Shown: positions 17,770 through 28,411, counted from the first letter of the stretch. The stretch: DNA of 64,000 nucleotides from Phenylobacterium sp. (GCF_030698145.1 NZ_JAUYNW010000085.1:24017-88016); one strand, 5' to 3'. Notes: generated by a model not told the origin, from the sequence alone. Numbers and translations: made by a program.

Positions 17770-18432
17770 ATGACCCGCGCTCCGATCATCGCCCCCTCCA
17801 TACTGGCCTCGGACTTCGCCAAGCTGGGCCAGGAGGTCGCCGCCATCGAGGCGGCCGGCGCCGACTGGGTGCATGTGGACGTCATGGACGGCCACTTCGT
17901 GCCCAACATCACGCTCGGCCCCGACATCGTCAAAGCCCTGCGCCCGCACGCCAAGATCCCCTTCGACGTGCACCTGATGATCGCGCCGGTGGACCCCTAT
18001 CTCGAGGCCTTCGCCCAGGCCGGCGCCGACATCATCAGCGTCCATCCCGAGAGCGGCCCGCACCTCAACCGCACGCTCAAGCGCATCCGCGAGCTGGGGG
18101 CCAAGGCCGGGGTGGTGTTCAACCCCTCCACCGATCCCAGCGTCATCCAGTGGATGATGGACGAGGTCGACCTGATCCTGGTCATGTCGATCAATCCGGG
18201 CTTCGGCGGCCAGAAGTTCATGCACTCGCAGCTCAGGAAGATCGAGCGCCTGCGCAAGATGATCGACGAGACCGGCCGGCCGATCGAGCTGGAGGTCGAC
18301 GGCGGCGTCACCGTCGAGACTGCGCCCCTTTGCGTCGCGGCCGGGGCCACGGCCCTGGTGGCCGGGACGGCGGTGTTCAAGGGCGGACCCGAGGCCTATG
18401 CCGGCAATATCCGCGCGCTGAAGGGCGGCTAG
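17770..18432 (+). CDS. rpe: Ribulose-phosphate 3-epimerase
   Basis: Interconverts ribulose-5-phosphate and xylulose-5-phosphate in the pentose phosphate and, where present, Calvin pathways. The 220-residue TIM barrel has the family signature: APSILASDFAKLG, HVDVMDGHFVPNITLGP with metal-binding His/Asp, and MSINPGFGGQKFM, then ELEVDGGVT. ATG 17770. The following gene starts 4 bp after its stop. Confidence 0.97.
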   Translation: MTRAPIIAPSILASDFAKLGQEVAAIEAAGADWVHVDVMDGHFVPNITLGPDIVKALRPHAKIPFDVHLMIAPVDPYLEAFAQAGADIISVHPESGPHLNRTLKRIRELGAKAGVVFNPSTDPSVIQWMMDEVDLILVMSINPGFGGQKFMHSQLRKIERLRKMIDETGRPIELEVDGGVTVETAPLCVAAGATALVAGTAVFKGGPEAYAGNIRALKGG

Positions 18433-18436
18433 GGCG

Positions 18437-20167
18437 GTGGCCGGCGGCTTCCCGGCGATCTTCGATACGCCCGCCGGGGCCTATGTCCTGGCCTTCGCGG
18501 AAGGCGGCCGCCGCGCGCTAGCTCGCGAGTGGGCCGGAACCGGACTGCACCGCTGGCTGCTCTCGCATCCGAAGGCCCAGGCCCTGGCCGGGCGACCCAA
18601 GGATCCGCGGCCCGTGGACCTGGCGGCGGGCCATCGTCTCCTGGCCGGCCGCTTTGAGTTCGGCGGCGCCTTGCTGGAGGCGGGCGTCGGCGGCGACCCC
18701 TGGGACCGTCCCAGCCCCTCGCGCCGCTTCGCCGCGGCCCTGCACCGGTTCGACTGGACCCGGGACCTGGTCGCTATCGGCGACGAGGGCGCGGCCGAGG
18801 CCCTGCGCCTGACCCTGGACTGGCGGCGGCTGTTCGGCCGCTGGAACGGATTCGCCTGGTCGCCGGAGGTGCTGGAGCGGCGGGTGTTCAACCTGGCCTG
18901 CGCCGCCAAGCCAATCTGCTCCAAAGCCTCCGACGCTGAGGTGGCCCTGATCGCCCAGGACCTGGCCCGCCAGGCCCGCCATCTGGTCAGCTTGATCGAC
19001 GGTCCGGTCCGCGCCGCCGAGCGCGCCTGCGCCGCGGCCTTGGCCGGCACGGCCCTGGGGGGCGACGCCGGCGAGGCCCTGATCGCCCAGGGCCTGTCGC
19101 GGCTCCAGCGATCCCTGCCCGTGACGGTGCAGCCGGACGGCGGCCACGCCTCGCGCTGCCCTCGCGCAGCCCTCGAACTCCTGCTGGACCTCCAGGCCCT
19201 GGACGAGGCCCTGGTCCAGCGCGGGATCGCCCCGCCCGACGAGATGCTGCGCGCCATCGACCGGTTGGCGGGCGCGGTGCGGTTCTTCACCCTGGCCGAC
19301 GGCGGCCTGCCCGACCTGCAGGGCGGCGAGGGCGGGACCGCTGCCTATGTGGCCGCCGCCCGGGCCAGCGAAGGCGCCTCGACCAAACCGCCGGTGGCGC
19401 GCAACGGCTATCACCGGCTGGAGGGCCGCAGCCTGCAGGTGATCGCCGACGCCGCCCCGCCGGCCCGCGGACCCTGGAGCGTCACCGCCTGCGCCCAGCC
19501 GCTGGCCATGGAGCTGTTGATCGGCGCGCGGCGGGTGATCGTCGGCAGCGCCTGGTCGCCCGACGCGGTGGGACCGCAGGCGCTTCGCGTGGCCGACGCC
19601 GCCTCGACGGCGACCCTCGCCGACGCGGTCTGCGGTGAACCGATCGGCGGCTTCCGGGCCGGGGTCCTGGGGCCGCGCCTGGTGGGCGCCTATGAGGCGG
19701 TCGACGCGCGCCGGCAAGAGGGCGACGGCGCCCTGTGGCTGGAGCTGGCCCATGACGGCTGGGTCAAGCGTTTCGGCCTGCGCCATGAGCGCCGGCTCTA
19801 TCTCGACCTCGCCGCCGACGAACTGCGCGGCGAGGACCGGTTCCTGACCGCGCGGCCGGGCGTCGACCTGGGCCCGGCCGGACGCCGCTTCATCCCCTTC
19901 GCCGTGCGCTTCCACCTCCATCCCGACGTGAAGGCCAGCCTGGCGCGCGACAGTAAGAGCGTGCTGCTGCAGGCCGGCGATCAGGAACACGGCTGGTGGC
20001 TGCGCAACGACGCCGCCGACGCCTCGGTGGAGCCCTCGGTGTTCTTCCAGGACGGCCAGCCCAAGCGCGCCCAGCAGATCGTCCTGCGCGGCCAGGCGCG
20101 GGTCGAGACCGGCGCCCGTGTGCGCTGGAAACTCGCCGCCGCGGAGATCTGGCCGCCGCCGCAATAG
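18437..20167 (+). CDS. Heparinase II/III family protein
   Basis: A 576-residue protein of the heparinase II/III family, expected to cleave uronic-acid-containing polysaccharides or to modify cell-surface polymers. The N-terminal alpha-barrel (to about residue 290) carries FDWTRDLVAIGDEGA and RRLFGRWNGFAWSPEVLERRVFN. The C-terminal beta-sandwich has NGYHRLEGRSLQVIADAAPP and FHLHPDVKASLARDSKSVLL. No signal peptide is visible, as usual for many alphaproteobacterial members. GTG 18437, 4 bp after rpe, so translationally linked. The same tie to rpe/purH has been seen in relatives as far as I recall. Confidence 0.88.
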   Translation: MAGGFPAIFDTPAGAYVLAFAEGGRRALAREWAGTGLHRWLLSHPKAQALAGRPKDPRPVDLAAGHRLLAGRFEFGGALLEAGVGGDPWDRPSPSRRFAAALHRFDWTRDLVAIGDEGAAEALRLTLDWRRLFGRWNGFAWSPEVLERRVFNLACAAKPICSKASDAEVALIAQDLARQARHLVSLIDGPVRAAERACAAALAGTALGGDAGEALIAQGLSRLQRSLPVTVQPDGGHASRCPRAALELLLDLQALDEALVQRGIAPPDEMLRAIDRLAGAVRFFTLADGGLPDLQGGEGGTAAYVAAARASEGASTKPPVARNGYHRLEGRSLQVIADAAPPARGPWSVTACAQPLAMELLIGARRVIVGSAWSPDAVGPQALRVADAASTATLADAVCGEPIGGFRAGVLGPRLVGAYEAVDARRQEGDGALWLELAHDGWVKRFGLRHERRLYLDLAADELRGEDRFLTARPGVDLGPAGRRFIPFAVRFHLHPDVKASLARDSKSVLLQAGDQEHGWWLRNDAADASVEPSVFFQDGQPKRAQQIVLRGQARVETGARVRWKLAAAEIWPPPQ

Positions 20168-20188
20168 ACACGCTGCGAGCGCGCCGCA

Positions 20189-20216
20189 TTGACTGGCGCG
20201 GGCGTCGGGCCTATGC
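20189..20216 (+). promoter_or_regulatory. Possible promoter upstream of purH
   Basis: TTGACT at 20189-20194 and CTATGC at 20211-20216, 16 bp apart, in the 159-bp gap between the heparinase-like gene and purH. The -35 match is good, the -10 fair. By-eye call. Confidence 0.35.
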
Positions 20217-20326
20217 CGCCGCCATTCCGCGTGACTGGCGAATGAAGGTGGGCGACCACCGGGGAGCGCGGGATCTCATATGCCGCTCGCCTGGGCAATT
20301 TCCTTGAAACGCATCAGGAGACTGCC

Positions 20327-21940
20327 GTGCCCGCCGCGCCGAATTTCCCGCCCGCCCCCGACCGTGTCGCGCCCAAGCGCGCCCTGATCTCGGTCTCCGA
20401 CAAGACCGGCCTGGTCGAGGCCGCCAAGCTCCTGGCCGAGCTTGGCGTCGAGCTGGTCTCCACGGGCGGCACCCGCGCCGCCATCGCCGCGGCCGGCCTG
20501 GCGGTGAAGGACGTGTCCGACCTCACCGGCTTCCCGGAGATGATGGACGGGCGGGTGAAGACCCTGCACCCCATCGTGCATGGCGGGCTGCTGGGGGTCC
20601 GCGACGCGCCCGACCACGCCAAGGCCATGGCCGACCACGGCATCGGCGCCATCGATATCGTCTACGTGAACCTCTACCCGTTCGAAGCCACGGTGGCGAA
20701 GGGCGGGAGCTTCGAGGACTGCGTCGAGAACATCGACATCGGCGGCCCGGCCATGGTGCGCTCGGCGGCCAAGAACCACGGCTATGTGGCCATCTGCACC
20801 GAGATCGCCGACCTGGAAGAGGTGCTGGCGGAGCTGAAGGTGGACGGCGCCACGAGCCTCGAGTTGCGCAAGAAGCTGGCGGCGCGGGCCTATGCCCGGA
20901 CCGCGGCCTATGACGCGGCGATCTCGGCCTGGTTCGTCAGGTCGCTGGGCGAGATCGCGCCGGCGCGACGCGCCTTCGCCGGCAAGCTGGTCCAGACCAT
21001 GCGCTATGGCGAGAACCCGCATCAGGCCGCGGCCTTCTACGCCGAGGAGACCCCGCGCATCGGCGTCGCCACCGCCCGCCAGATGCAGGGCAAGGCGCTC
21101 AGCTATAACAACATCGCCGACACCGACGCCGCCCTGGAGCTGGTGGCCGAGTTCGATCCCGCGGCGGGCGCCGCCGTGGCCATCATCAAGCACGCCAATC
21201 CCTGCGGCGTGGCGCTGGGTCCGGACCTGAAGAGCGCCTATGAGCGCGCCCTGCAGTGCGACCCGGTCTCAGCCTTCGGCGGGATCGTGGCGGTGAACCA
21301 CCGACTGGACGCCGCCGCGGCCCGCGAGATCATCAAGATCTTCACCGAGGTGGTCGTCGCCCCCGAGGCCGACGAGGACGCCATCGCCCTGTTCGCCAAG
21401 AAGAAGGACCTGCGCCTGCTGCTGACCGGCGGCCTGCCCGATCCGCGCGCGGCGGGTGACGCCTACAAGCAGGTGGCCGGCGGCTTCCTCGTGCAGAGCC
21501 GCGACACCGCCCACATCACGGCCGCCGACCTGAAGATCGTCACCAAGCGCCAGCCGACGCCGAGCGAGATCGCCGACATGCTGTTCGCCTTCACGGTGGC
21601 CAAGCACGTGAAGTCCAACGCCATCGTCTACGCCAAGGACGGCCAGACGGCGGGGATCGGCGCCGGCCAGATGAACCGCAAGGACTCGGCCCGGATCGCG
21701 GCGTTGCGGGCGGGCGAGGCCGCGGAGGCCGCGGGCCTGCCGGCGTCGCTGGCCAAGGGTTCAGCCTGCGCCTCGGACGCCTTCTTCCCGTTCGCCGACG
21801 GCCTGCTGCAGGCGGCGGAGGCCGGGGCCACGGCGGTGATCCAGCCGGGCGGCTCGATCCGCGACCAGGAGGTGATCGACGCCGCCGACGCCGCGGGTCT
21901 GGCCATGGCCTTCACCGGCGTGCGGGTGTTCAGACACTAG
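20327..21940 (+). CDS. purH: Bifunctional AICAR formyltransferase / IMP cyclohydrolase
   Basis: Carries out the last two steps of IMP synthesis. The N-terminal IMP cyclohydrolase (to about residue 200) has [20 protein letters not shown] and [13 protein letters not shown] segments. The C-terminal AICAR transformylase has [30 protein letters not shown] and [11 protein letters not shown] with the catalytic Lys-His. 537 residues, full length. GTG 20327 with AGGAGA upstream. Convergent with the glutamate dehydrogenase gene. Confidence 0.98.
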   Translation: MPAAPNFPPAPDRVAPKRALISVSDKTGLVEAAKLLAELGVELVSTGGTRAAIAAAGLAVKDVSDLTGFPEMMDGRVKTLHPIVHGGLLGVRDAPDHAKAMADHGIGAIDIVYVNLYPFEATVAKGGSFEDCVENIDIGGPAMVRSAAKNHGYVAICTEIADLEEVLAELKVDGATSLELRKKLAARAYARTAAYDAAISAWFVRSLGEIAPARRAFAGKLVQTMRYGENPHQAAAFYAEETPRIGVATARQMQGKALSYNNIADTDAALELVAEFDPAAGAAVAIIKHANPCGVALGPDLKSAYERALQCDPVSAFGGIVAVNHRLDAAAAREIIKIFTEVVVAPEADEDAIALFAKKKDLRLLLTGGLPDPRAAGDAYKQVAGGFLVQSRDTAHITAADLKIVTKRQPTPSEIADMLFAFTVAKHVKSNAIVYAKDGQTAGIGAGQMNRKDSARIAALRAGEAAEAAGLPASLAKGSACASDAFFPFADGLLQAAEAGATAVIQPGGSIRDQEVIDAADAAGLAMAFTGVRVFRH

Positions 21941-21952
21941 ATCAGATGGACC

Positions 21953-21999
21953 TTCGCCCAGGCGAAAACATAACTGATTGATTTAGTTATCTTTTCTTT
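21953..21999. terminator. Possible bidirectional terminator between purH and the GDH gene
   Basis: Two small fold-backs: TTCGCC-CA-GGCGAA (21953-21966) and ATAACT-N9-AGTTAT (21970-21990), followed by a pyrimidine-rich run. The second reaches into the glutamate dehydrogenase stop codon. Weak stems, so low confidence. Confidence 0.3.
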
Positions 22000-24900
22000 C
22001 CGACATCCATCGTCGCCAGCTCGCGCAGGGCGGCGTTGGCGATGGTGAGCTTGGCGAAGCTCCAGCCGCCGCCGGCGGCCTCGATCTCCTCCACCGACTT
22101 GCGGGCGGCCTCGGCGAGGTCGCGGCGCAGGGCCGTCCAGGAGCCGATGGCGGCCTGGGCGGTCTGCACCGTCTCGCCGGCCTGGGCGTTCCCCGAGAAG
22201 GCCATGATGGCGCGGGTCACCGAGGCCTGCTCGGCCAGCAGGTCCTCCACCAGCCGCCGCACGGCGGTGCGCTCGAAGCTGTCGCCGGCCGTGAAGCCGC
22301 CCGCCGCGGCGCGCAGCCGGTCGAAGGCGAAGGCGCGGCCCACCTGGTGGTAGAGCCGGGCGACGTTGGGCAGGGCCCAGCTCGAGGCGTCGGCCAGGTC
22401 GACCAGGTCGACGGCGGTGGTCAGGGGCTGCAGGTTGGCGACCTGGCGGGCGAGGTCCTCGGGGGCGCCGGCCTCGGTCATGCGGACCACCTGGGCTTCC
22501 AGGCGTTCGCGCTCGACCGGGGAGAGGATCTCCGGGATGAGCTTCTTGAGCGTCGCCGCGCCGGGACCATAGCGCCTGACCAGGGCCTCAACCCCGCCGC
22601 CGGAGCGGGCGGCGCGTCGGGCCAGCCAGAAGGTCTCACCGCGCAGGGTGTAGGCCAGTCGCCGGTAGAGGGCCATCTGACCCGCGGCTGGAACCTTGCC
22701 GTCCAGGGCCGAGACCTGATCCCACAACGCCGGGAGGGCCAGCACCGCCTTAGCCGCCTCGTAGGCGGTGACGAAGGCGGTCACGTCGCAGGAGGCCGCG
22801 GTCATCAGCCGTTCCGGGAAGGACGGGCCGCAACGGTTGACGACGTCGTTCGCCGTCACCGTGGTGATGATCTCGCGGCGCAGGCGGTGGCGGCGCAGGG
22901 CCTCGTCGAACTTGCGAACGCCCTTGGGGAAATAGCCCTCCAGGATGTCCTCGAAGAACGGGTCGTCGGGGACCTCGCTCTCGATCATGTGCCGCTTGAG
23001 CTCCAGCTTGCCGTAGGCCAGCAGGATGGCCTCCTCGGGCCGTGTCAGGCCCTTCCCGGCCTTGCGGCGATCGGCGATGACATTGGCGTCGGGCAGGCCC
23101 TCGACCGCGCGGTCGAGTTGGCCGCGCGACTCCAGCAGACTCATGAACCGGGCGTGCGGCTCCAGCTCGCCCGGGGCGTCCAGGTCCATCAGCGACAGGG
23201 CCAGGGTCTGGTCGTAGTTGTGGGTCAGGACGTGGCGGCCCACGTCATCGGTCATCGACTTCAGCAGCTTGTCGCGCTTGGGTCGGTTGAACACCCCGTG
23301 GCGCTCCAGCGTGCCGGTGAGGATCTTGATATTGACCTCGTGGTCGGACGAATCGACCCCCGCGGAATTGTCGATGGCGTCGGTGTTGATCCGCCCGCCG
23401 CCGAGCGCGAAGGCGATGCGGCCGGCCTGGGTGAGGCCGAGATTGGCGCCCTCGCCCACCACCTTGACCTTGAGCTCGTCGGCGTTGACGCGGATGGCGT
23501 CATTGGCCTTGTCGCCCACCTCGATGTGGGTCTCGCCGCGCGCCTTCACATAGGTCCCGATGCCGCCGACATAGAGCAGCTCGGCCGGCGCCTTGAGGAT
23601 GGCGTTCATCAGCTCGGCCGGGGTCAGGCTGTCGGCCTCGACGCCCAGCAGGGCCTTGATCTCGCGGCTGAGCGGGATCGACTTCAGCGCCCGGGAGAAC
23701 ACCCCGCCGCCCTTGGAGATCTTCTTGCGGTCGTAGTCGTCCCAGGACGAGCGCGGCAGGGCGAACATCCGCTCGCGTTCCCTGTAGGAGGCGGCGATGT
23801 CGGGGTTGGGATCGATGAAGATGTGGCGGTGGTCGAAGGCGGCCTGGAGCCGTGTCTGGGTCGAGAGCAGCATGCCGTTGCCGAACACGTCGCCGGACAG
23901 GTCGCCCACGCCCACCACGGTGAAGGGCTCGGTCTGGATATCCTTGCCCAGTTCGCGGAAGTGGCGCCTGACCGCTTCCCAGGCGCCGCGGGCGGTGATG
24001 CCCATGACCTTGTGGTCGTAGCCGGCCGAACCGCCTGAGGCGAAGGCGTCGCCCAGCCAGAAGCCGTAGGACTCGGCCACGCCGTTGGCGATGTCGGAGA
24101 AGGTGGCCGTGCCCTTGTCGGCGGCGACCACCAGATAGGGATCGTCCCCGTCATGGACCACCACGCCCTGCGGGTGGATCACCTTGCCCTCGGCGTCGAG
24201 GTTGTCGGTGAGGTCGAGCAGGCCGCAGAGGAAGGTCTTGTAGGCCCGGATGGCCTCGGCGCGCACGGCGTCCTGGGTTCCGCCCTTGGGTAGCTGCTTG
24301 GGATAGAAGCCGCCCTTGGAACCCACCGGCACGATGACGGCGTTCTTGGTCTGCTGGGCCTTCACCAGGCCCAGCACCTCGGTGCGGAAGTCGTCGCGGC
24401 GGTCGGACCAGCGCAGGCCGCCGCGGGCGACGGGGCCGAAGCGCAGGTGGACGCCCTCCACATGGGTCGCCCAGACGAAGATCTCGCGATAGGGCTTGGG
24501 CAGGGGCAGGTCGGCGACCTCGGGGGAGGCGACCTTGAAGCTGATATAGGGTTTCACCCGGCCTTCGGCGTCGAGCTGGTAGTAGTTGGTCCGCACGGTC
24601 GCGGCGACCAGCAGGGCCAGGCGGCGCAGAACCCGGTCGTCGTCCAGGCTCTCGACCAGCTGCAGGGCCGAGGTGATCTCTTCCATCACCTTCATGGCCT
24701 GGCCGGAACGGGCGGTCAGGTCGGCGGCGATCGCCGGATCGAACTTGGTGCGGAACAGATCGAGGATCAGCCGCGCCACGCCCGGATGGTTGGAGAGGGC
24801 GGTCTCGGTGACCCGCTGGCTGGGATCGAGGCCAGACTGCTGGCGGTGGCGCGACAGGGCCCGGATCAGGGCCGCCTCGCGCCAGGAGATCGAGAGCTCG

Positions 24901-26831
24901 AGCACCAGGCGGTTGAAGCCGTCGTTCTCGGTGGAGCCGGTCCAGACCGCCACGAAGGCGTCCTCGAAGGCGGCGCGCAGGTCGTCGAACACCAGGTGCC
25001 CGCCGTGGGCGTCGTCGATCTCGAACTCGTGGACATGGACCCGCCTGGCGCCGGCCCGCATGACCGGGAAGCCGTTCTCGACCATGGCCTTGAGGCCCAT
25101 GTTCTCCAGCATCGGCAACACGTCGGCCAGGGGCGCGGGCGCGCCCGGACGGTAGAGCTTGAAGCGGAACTGGGTATTGGCGTCGGCGGGACGGCGGAAG
25201 GCGCGCACCCGCACCGGCTCGTCGGGATCCAGGCTCTCGATGACGGCGATGTCGGCCAGGGCCTCGTCGACGTCGTAGCGTTCGCGGTAGCCAGCGGAGA
25301 AGGCCTCGGCGTAGCGGCCGACGATCTGCGCCACCTGTGGAGTGTCGCGGCCCGAGGCGCGCACGGCCGCGGAGAAGCGGTCGGCCCAGGTGCGCGAGGC
25401 CGCGGCGATCTGGGCCTCGACCACCTTCAGGTTGGGCTCGTCATGGGCGCCCGGCTGGAAGCCGATGATGAAGTGCACCCGGGCCAGGGGCGAGTCCGTG
25501 AAGCTCGGATAATAGGCTGAGACCCGGCCGCCATAGGCGTGGGCCAGCAGGTCGCCGGCCCGTTCGCGCAGGTCGGAATCGTAGCGCTCGCGCGGCACGT
25601 AGAGCAGGACCGAGGCGAAGCGGTCGAAGGGGTCGCGGCGTTCGAAGACGCGGACCCGCGGCCGGTCGTTGAGGTGCAGGATGGCCAGCGCCGTGGCCAG
25701 CAGATCGTCCTCGGCGGCCTGGAACAGCTCGTCCCGGGGATAGGTCTCCAGGATGTTGCGCATGCGCTTTTCGTTGTGGCTGCCAGGGGCTTTGGCGGCG
25801 CGGGCCAGGACGTGGGCGACCTTGGCGCGGATCATCGGCACGGCGTGAGCCGGCTCGTCATAGGCCTCGGCGGTGACCCGGCCGCCGAAGCGGATCTCGC
25901 CCGAGGGCTTGCCGTCGGCGCCGTAACGCTTGACCCCGACATAGTCCATGTAGCCCCGGCGATGGACGCGGGAGCGGACGTTGGACTTGGCCACGGTGAC
26001 CGGATCGGTTCCGAGGCCCGCCTGGATCTGGGCGGTGAGCAGGGCGGGCTCGGAGGTCCGGCGCAGGACGGTGCGCTCGGGATCGCGCAGCACGCCCAGG
26101 CCGCCTTCCGGCAGGTAGAGCGGTTCCTCGGGCGCGTAGTCGCCGTTGGGCAGGCGCGGATACTCGTAGATCCGGGCGCCCAGATAGACGAAGTGCTCGT
26201 CGTGCAGCCATTCGAGGAAGGCGACGTTCTCGTCGCGGGCGGCGCTGGCCGGCGAGGTCTTCAGCTCCCCGATCGTGCGCGAGATCAGGGCCAGCATGGC
26301 CGGGAAGTCCTCGACCGCGGCGCGGACGTCAGCGAGGGTCGCCTGCAGCCCGGCGACCAGGGCGGCCTCGCGGTCGGCGCCGACCCGCTCCAGGATCACC
26401 TGGATCATCGACTCCCGCTTGACCGCGCCGTCCTGCGCTCGCGCGCCCTTGCGGTCACGGGCGACGGCGACGATGGGGTGGAACATGGCCCTGACCGACA
26501 GGCCCTGGTCGGCGATCTCGCCCATCACGCTGTCGACCAGGAAGGGGGCGTCGGCCTGCAGGATCTCCAGGCGCTCCAGGTCGGACGAGCCCGCGATGGG
26601 GGCCAGCCGGATCACCGGCGCCGAGCCCTTGCGGGTGGCCGCGAAGGCCCAGAAGTCGGCCAGCAGGGCGGCCAGGGCCGAGGTGGCGATCTCGGGCAGT
26701 TCGTCCGGCGCGGCGTCCTCGGCGGCCTGGCCGATGAAGTCGCGCGCCGCGTCGCTGTCGTCGCCCGCGATCTGGCCGAAGGCCGCGATCAGGGCGCGCT
26801 GGGCGGAGCTCTTTCGGGGGGCCTTGCTCAT
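21987..26831 (-). CDS. Large NAD-specific glutamate dehydrogenase
   Basis: A 1614-residue enzyme of the large (about 180 kDa) NAD-GDH class, which oxidises glutamate to 2-oxoglutarate and ammonia, mainly for catabolism. The N-terminal half carries ACT-like regulatory segments (FLVDSVMGEIADQGLSVRA). The catalytic core lies near residues 800-1150, with RGGLRWSDRRDDFRTEVLG and the Lys-containing VPVGSKGGFYPKQLP (about 835). The NAD-binding region holds VVGVGDLSGDVFGNGMLLS. Length matches the family. ATG 26831. A GC-rich hairpin sits in the 5' leader. In Caulobacter a homologous protein, as I recall, also affects division through KidO/GdhZ, so a similar role is possible but unproven. Confidence 0.96.
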   Translation of the reverse strand: MSKAPRKSSAQRALIAAFGQIAGDDSDAARDFIGQAAEDAAPDELPEIATSALAALLADFWAFAATRKGSAPVIRLAPIAGSSDLERLEILQADAPFLVDSVMGEIADQGLSVRAMFHPIVAVARDRKGARAQDGAVKRESMIQVILERVGADREAALVAGLQATLADVRAAVEDFPAMLALISRTIGELKTSPASAARDENVAFLEWLHDEHFVYLGARIYEYPRLPNGDYAPEEPLYLPEGGLGVLRDPERTVLRRTSEPALLTAQIQAGLGTDPVTVAKSNVRSRVHRRGYMDYVGVKRYGADGKPSGEIRFGGRVTAEAYDEPAHAVPMIRAKVAHVLARAAKAPGSHNEKRMRNILETYPRDELFQAAEDDLLATALAILHLNDRPRVRVFERRDPFDRFASVLLYVPRERYDSDLRERAGDLLAHAYGGRVSAYYPSFTDSPLARVHFIIGFQPGAHDEPNLKVVEAQIAAASRTWADRFSAAVRASGRDTPQVAQIVGRYAEAFSAGYRERYDVDEALADIAVIESLDPDEPVRVRAFRRPADANTQFRFKLYRPGAPAPLADVLPMLENMGLKAMVENGFPVMRAGARRVHVHEFEIDDAHGGHLVFDDLRAAFEDAFVAVWTGSTENDGFNRLVLELSISWREAALIRALSRHRQQSGLDPSQRVTETALSNHPGVARLILDLFRTKFDPAIAADLTARSGQAMKVMEEITSALQLVESLDDDRVLRRLALLVAATVRTNYYQLDAEGRVKPYISFKVASPEVADLPLPKPYREIFVWATHVEGVHLRFGPVARGGLRWSDRRDDFRTEVLGLVKAQQTKNAVIVPVGSKGGFYPKQLPKGGTQDAVRAEAIRAYKTFLCGLLDLTDNLDAEGKVIHPQGVVVHDGDDPYLVVAADKGTATFSDIANGVAESYGFWLGDAFASGGSAGYDHKVMGITARGAWEAVRRHFRELGKDIQTEPFTVVGVGDLSGDVFGNGMLLSTQTRLQAAFDHRHIFIDPNPDIAASYRERERMFALPRSSWDDYDRKKISKGGGVFSRALKSIPLSREIKALLGVEADSLTPAELMNAILKAPAELLYVGGIGTYVKARGETHIEVGDKANDAIRVNADELKVKVVGEGANLGLTQAGRIAFALGGGRINTDAIDNSAGVDSSDHEVNIKILTGTLERHGVFNRPKRDKLLKSMTDDVGRHVLTHNYDQTLALSLMDLDAPGELEPHARFMSLLESRGQLDRAVEGLPDANVIADRRKAGKGLTRPEEAILLAYGKLELKRHMIESEVPDDPFFEDILEGYFPKGVRKFDEALRRHRLRREIITTVTANDVVNRCGPSFPERLMTAASCDVTAFVTAYEAAKAVLALPALWDQVSALDGKVPAAGQMALYRRLAYTLRGETFWLARRAARSGGGVEALVRRYGPGAATLKKLIPEILSPVERERLEAQVVRMTEAGAPEDLARQVANLQPLTTAVDLVDLADASSWALPNVARLYHQVGRAFAFDRLRAAAGGFTAGDSFERTAVRRLVEDLLAEQASVTRAIMAFSGNAQAGETVQTAQAAIGSWTALRRDLAEAARKSVEEIEAAGGGWSFAKLTIANAALRELATMDVGKKR

Positions 26832-26853
26832 ATCCGGGCTCCGGACACGAGAA

Positions 26854-26881
26854 CGCCGCCGGAGGAGAGAGTCCGGCGGCG
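26854..26881 (-). promoter_or_regulatory. GC-rich hairpin in the GDH upstream region
   Basis: CGCCGCCGGA (26854-26863) pairs perfectly with TCCGGCGGCG (26872-26881). It lies 22 bp upstream of the glutamate dehydrogenase start and 150 bp downstream of the PerM-like gene. It may be a terminator for that gene or a 5' leader structure; the T run after it is poor. Confidence 0.4.
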
Positions 26882-27021
26882 CGTTGTCCCGCCCTGGGGG
26901 GGGAGGCGGAACACTCGGGGCTCGCAGCGGCGGGGGCTAACGCCGGCGTCGCCAAGAGTTCGGGAGGAACCCGAACAACACTGAGATAGGAAGGAAACGG
27001 CCAAGTTGAAGACCCTGGTTT

Positions 27022-28158
27022 TCAGGATTTGGGTTCACGCTTGCGTGACGCGGGGGTGCGCCTTTCGGGCGCGGGGTTTTTGTCCGGAGACCCGATGGGT
27101 TTGTGCTCGCGCAGCTTCTCCGGCTCGCCGTCGGCTGACAGCAGCACCGCCAGCCAGCGGGTGCCGCTGAACTGGGCCAGGATCACCATGACCATGACGG
27201 TGAGCGGGGTGGACAGGAACATGCCGGTCGTGCCCCACAGCACGCCCCAGAAGGCCAGGCTGAGCAAGACCACCACCGGGTCCATGTTGAGGCTGTCGCC
27301 CTGCATACGCGGCAGAATGATGTTGCCGACCACGAACTGGATGGCCTGCAGCACCCCCAGCAGGATCACCGCCGGCCAGAAGGTGGGGAACTGGATCAGC
27401 GCGAAGACCGGCGGCGCCAGGATGCCCACCGCCCCGCCGATCACCGGGATGTAGGAGGCGATGAAGATCAGGAAGGCCCAGAAGACCGCGTTGTCGAGGC
27501 CCATCACGGCCATGGCGATCCAGGAGGCCACCGCGATGATCAGGCCGGTGACCGTCTGGACCCACAGATAGCGCTCCACCCCGTCGCGGATGCGGCGGAA
27601 GGCCGCCATGGCCTCGGCGCGCTCGGCATGGTGCGGGAACAGGCCCACCACCTTGCGCTGGAACCCGCGCCGCGAGGCGATGATGAAGCCCAGATAGATC
27701 AGGATGAAGAAGGCGTCGGAGGCGAAGCCCTGCAAGCCCTTGGCGATGTCGGCCAGGTAGGCGCTGGGATTCAGCCGCACGAACAGCTCGCTGACCGTCG
27801 GCGGCACGTCGATACCCAGCAGGCCCGCCACCTGGGCGATCAGGCCGTTGAGCCGAGGGGTGTAGGCGACCAGTTGGCCGACGAAGCTGGTGGCGTTCTC
27901 GGCGATGACGAAGGTCGAGCCGCCGAACAGCAGCACCGACAGCACGATGGCGCTGGGCAGGGCGGCGCCCTCGCTCACCCAGGGCAGGCGCGAGCGGATC
28001 ACCCGGGCGAAGCCGTCGATCATCACCGCCAGGAAGACGGCCAGCGCCAGGGGGGTGAGGATGCCGCGAAGCAGGTAGAGGGTCGCGCCGCAGGCGATCA
28101 CCGCGAGGATGACGAGGGCGGTGCGGCTGACGGTCGACGGGGGAGCGGTTTCGGGCAT
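27022..28158 (-). CDS. AI-2E transporter / PerM family membrane protein
   Basis: A 378-residue membrane protein with about eight TM helices. Family marks are YLLRGILTPLALAVFLAVMIDG near the start, the long periplasmic loop (residues 100-160), and IASYIPVIGGAVGILAPPVFALIQFP followed by VVGNIILPRMQGDSLNMDPVVVLLSL. Members were named for autoinducer-2 export; others move Na+/H+ or have no known substrate. The C-terminal 40 residues are charged and disordered. ATG 28158 is preferred over an in-frame start 21 codons earlier. Confidence 0.9.
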   Translation of the reverse strand: MPETAPPSTVSRTALVILAVIACGATLYLLRGILTPLALAVFLAVMIDGFARVIRSRLPWVSEGAALPSAIVLSVLLFGGSTFVIAENATSFVGQLVAYTPRLNGLIAQVAGLLGIDVPPTVSELFVRLNPSAYLADIAKGLQGFASDAFFILIYLGFIIASRRGFQRKVVGLFPHHAERAEAMAAFRRIRDGVERYLWVQTVTGLIIAVASWIAMAVMGLDNAVFWAFLIFIASYIPVIGGAVGILAPPVFALIQFPTFWPAVILLGVLQAIQFVVGNIILPRMQGDSLNMDPVVVLLSLAFWGVLWGTTGMFLSTPLTVMVMVILAQFSGTRWLAVLLSADGEPEKLREHKPIGSPDKNPAPERRTPASRKREPKS

Positions 28159-28411
28159 CGGTCTCTTGCGGCGCACTCTGGGGTCGGACGCGACTGTCCG
28201 CGCCGGGGAGGTCCGCGTCAATTTTGGCGACCCCTACCCTGTTTTGGGCTTAGATGGGAGGCATTTTGCCGTCTGAACGTTAAATTTTGGTCCACCCTGC
28301 CCGATTTTCTCAAGTTATCGGCAATCACGTTTCATTCAACCGATGGCGGTGGTCGGCGGCGCGCGGCGGCGATAGCTTGGCCGACGCCACGAAAACCCCT
28401 TGGAGCACCCT

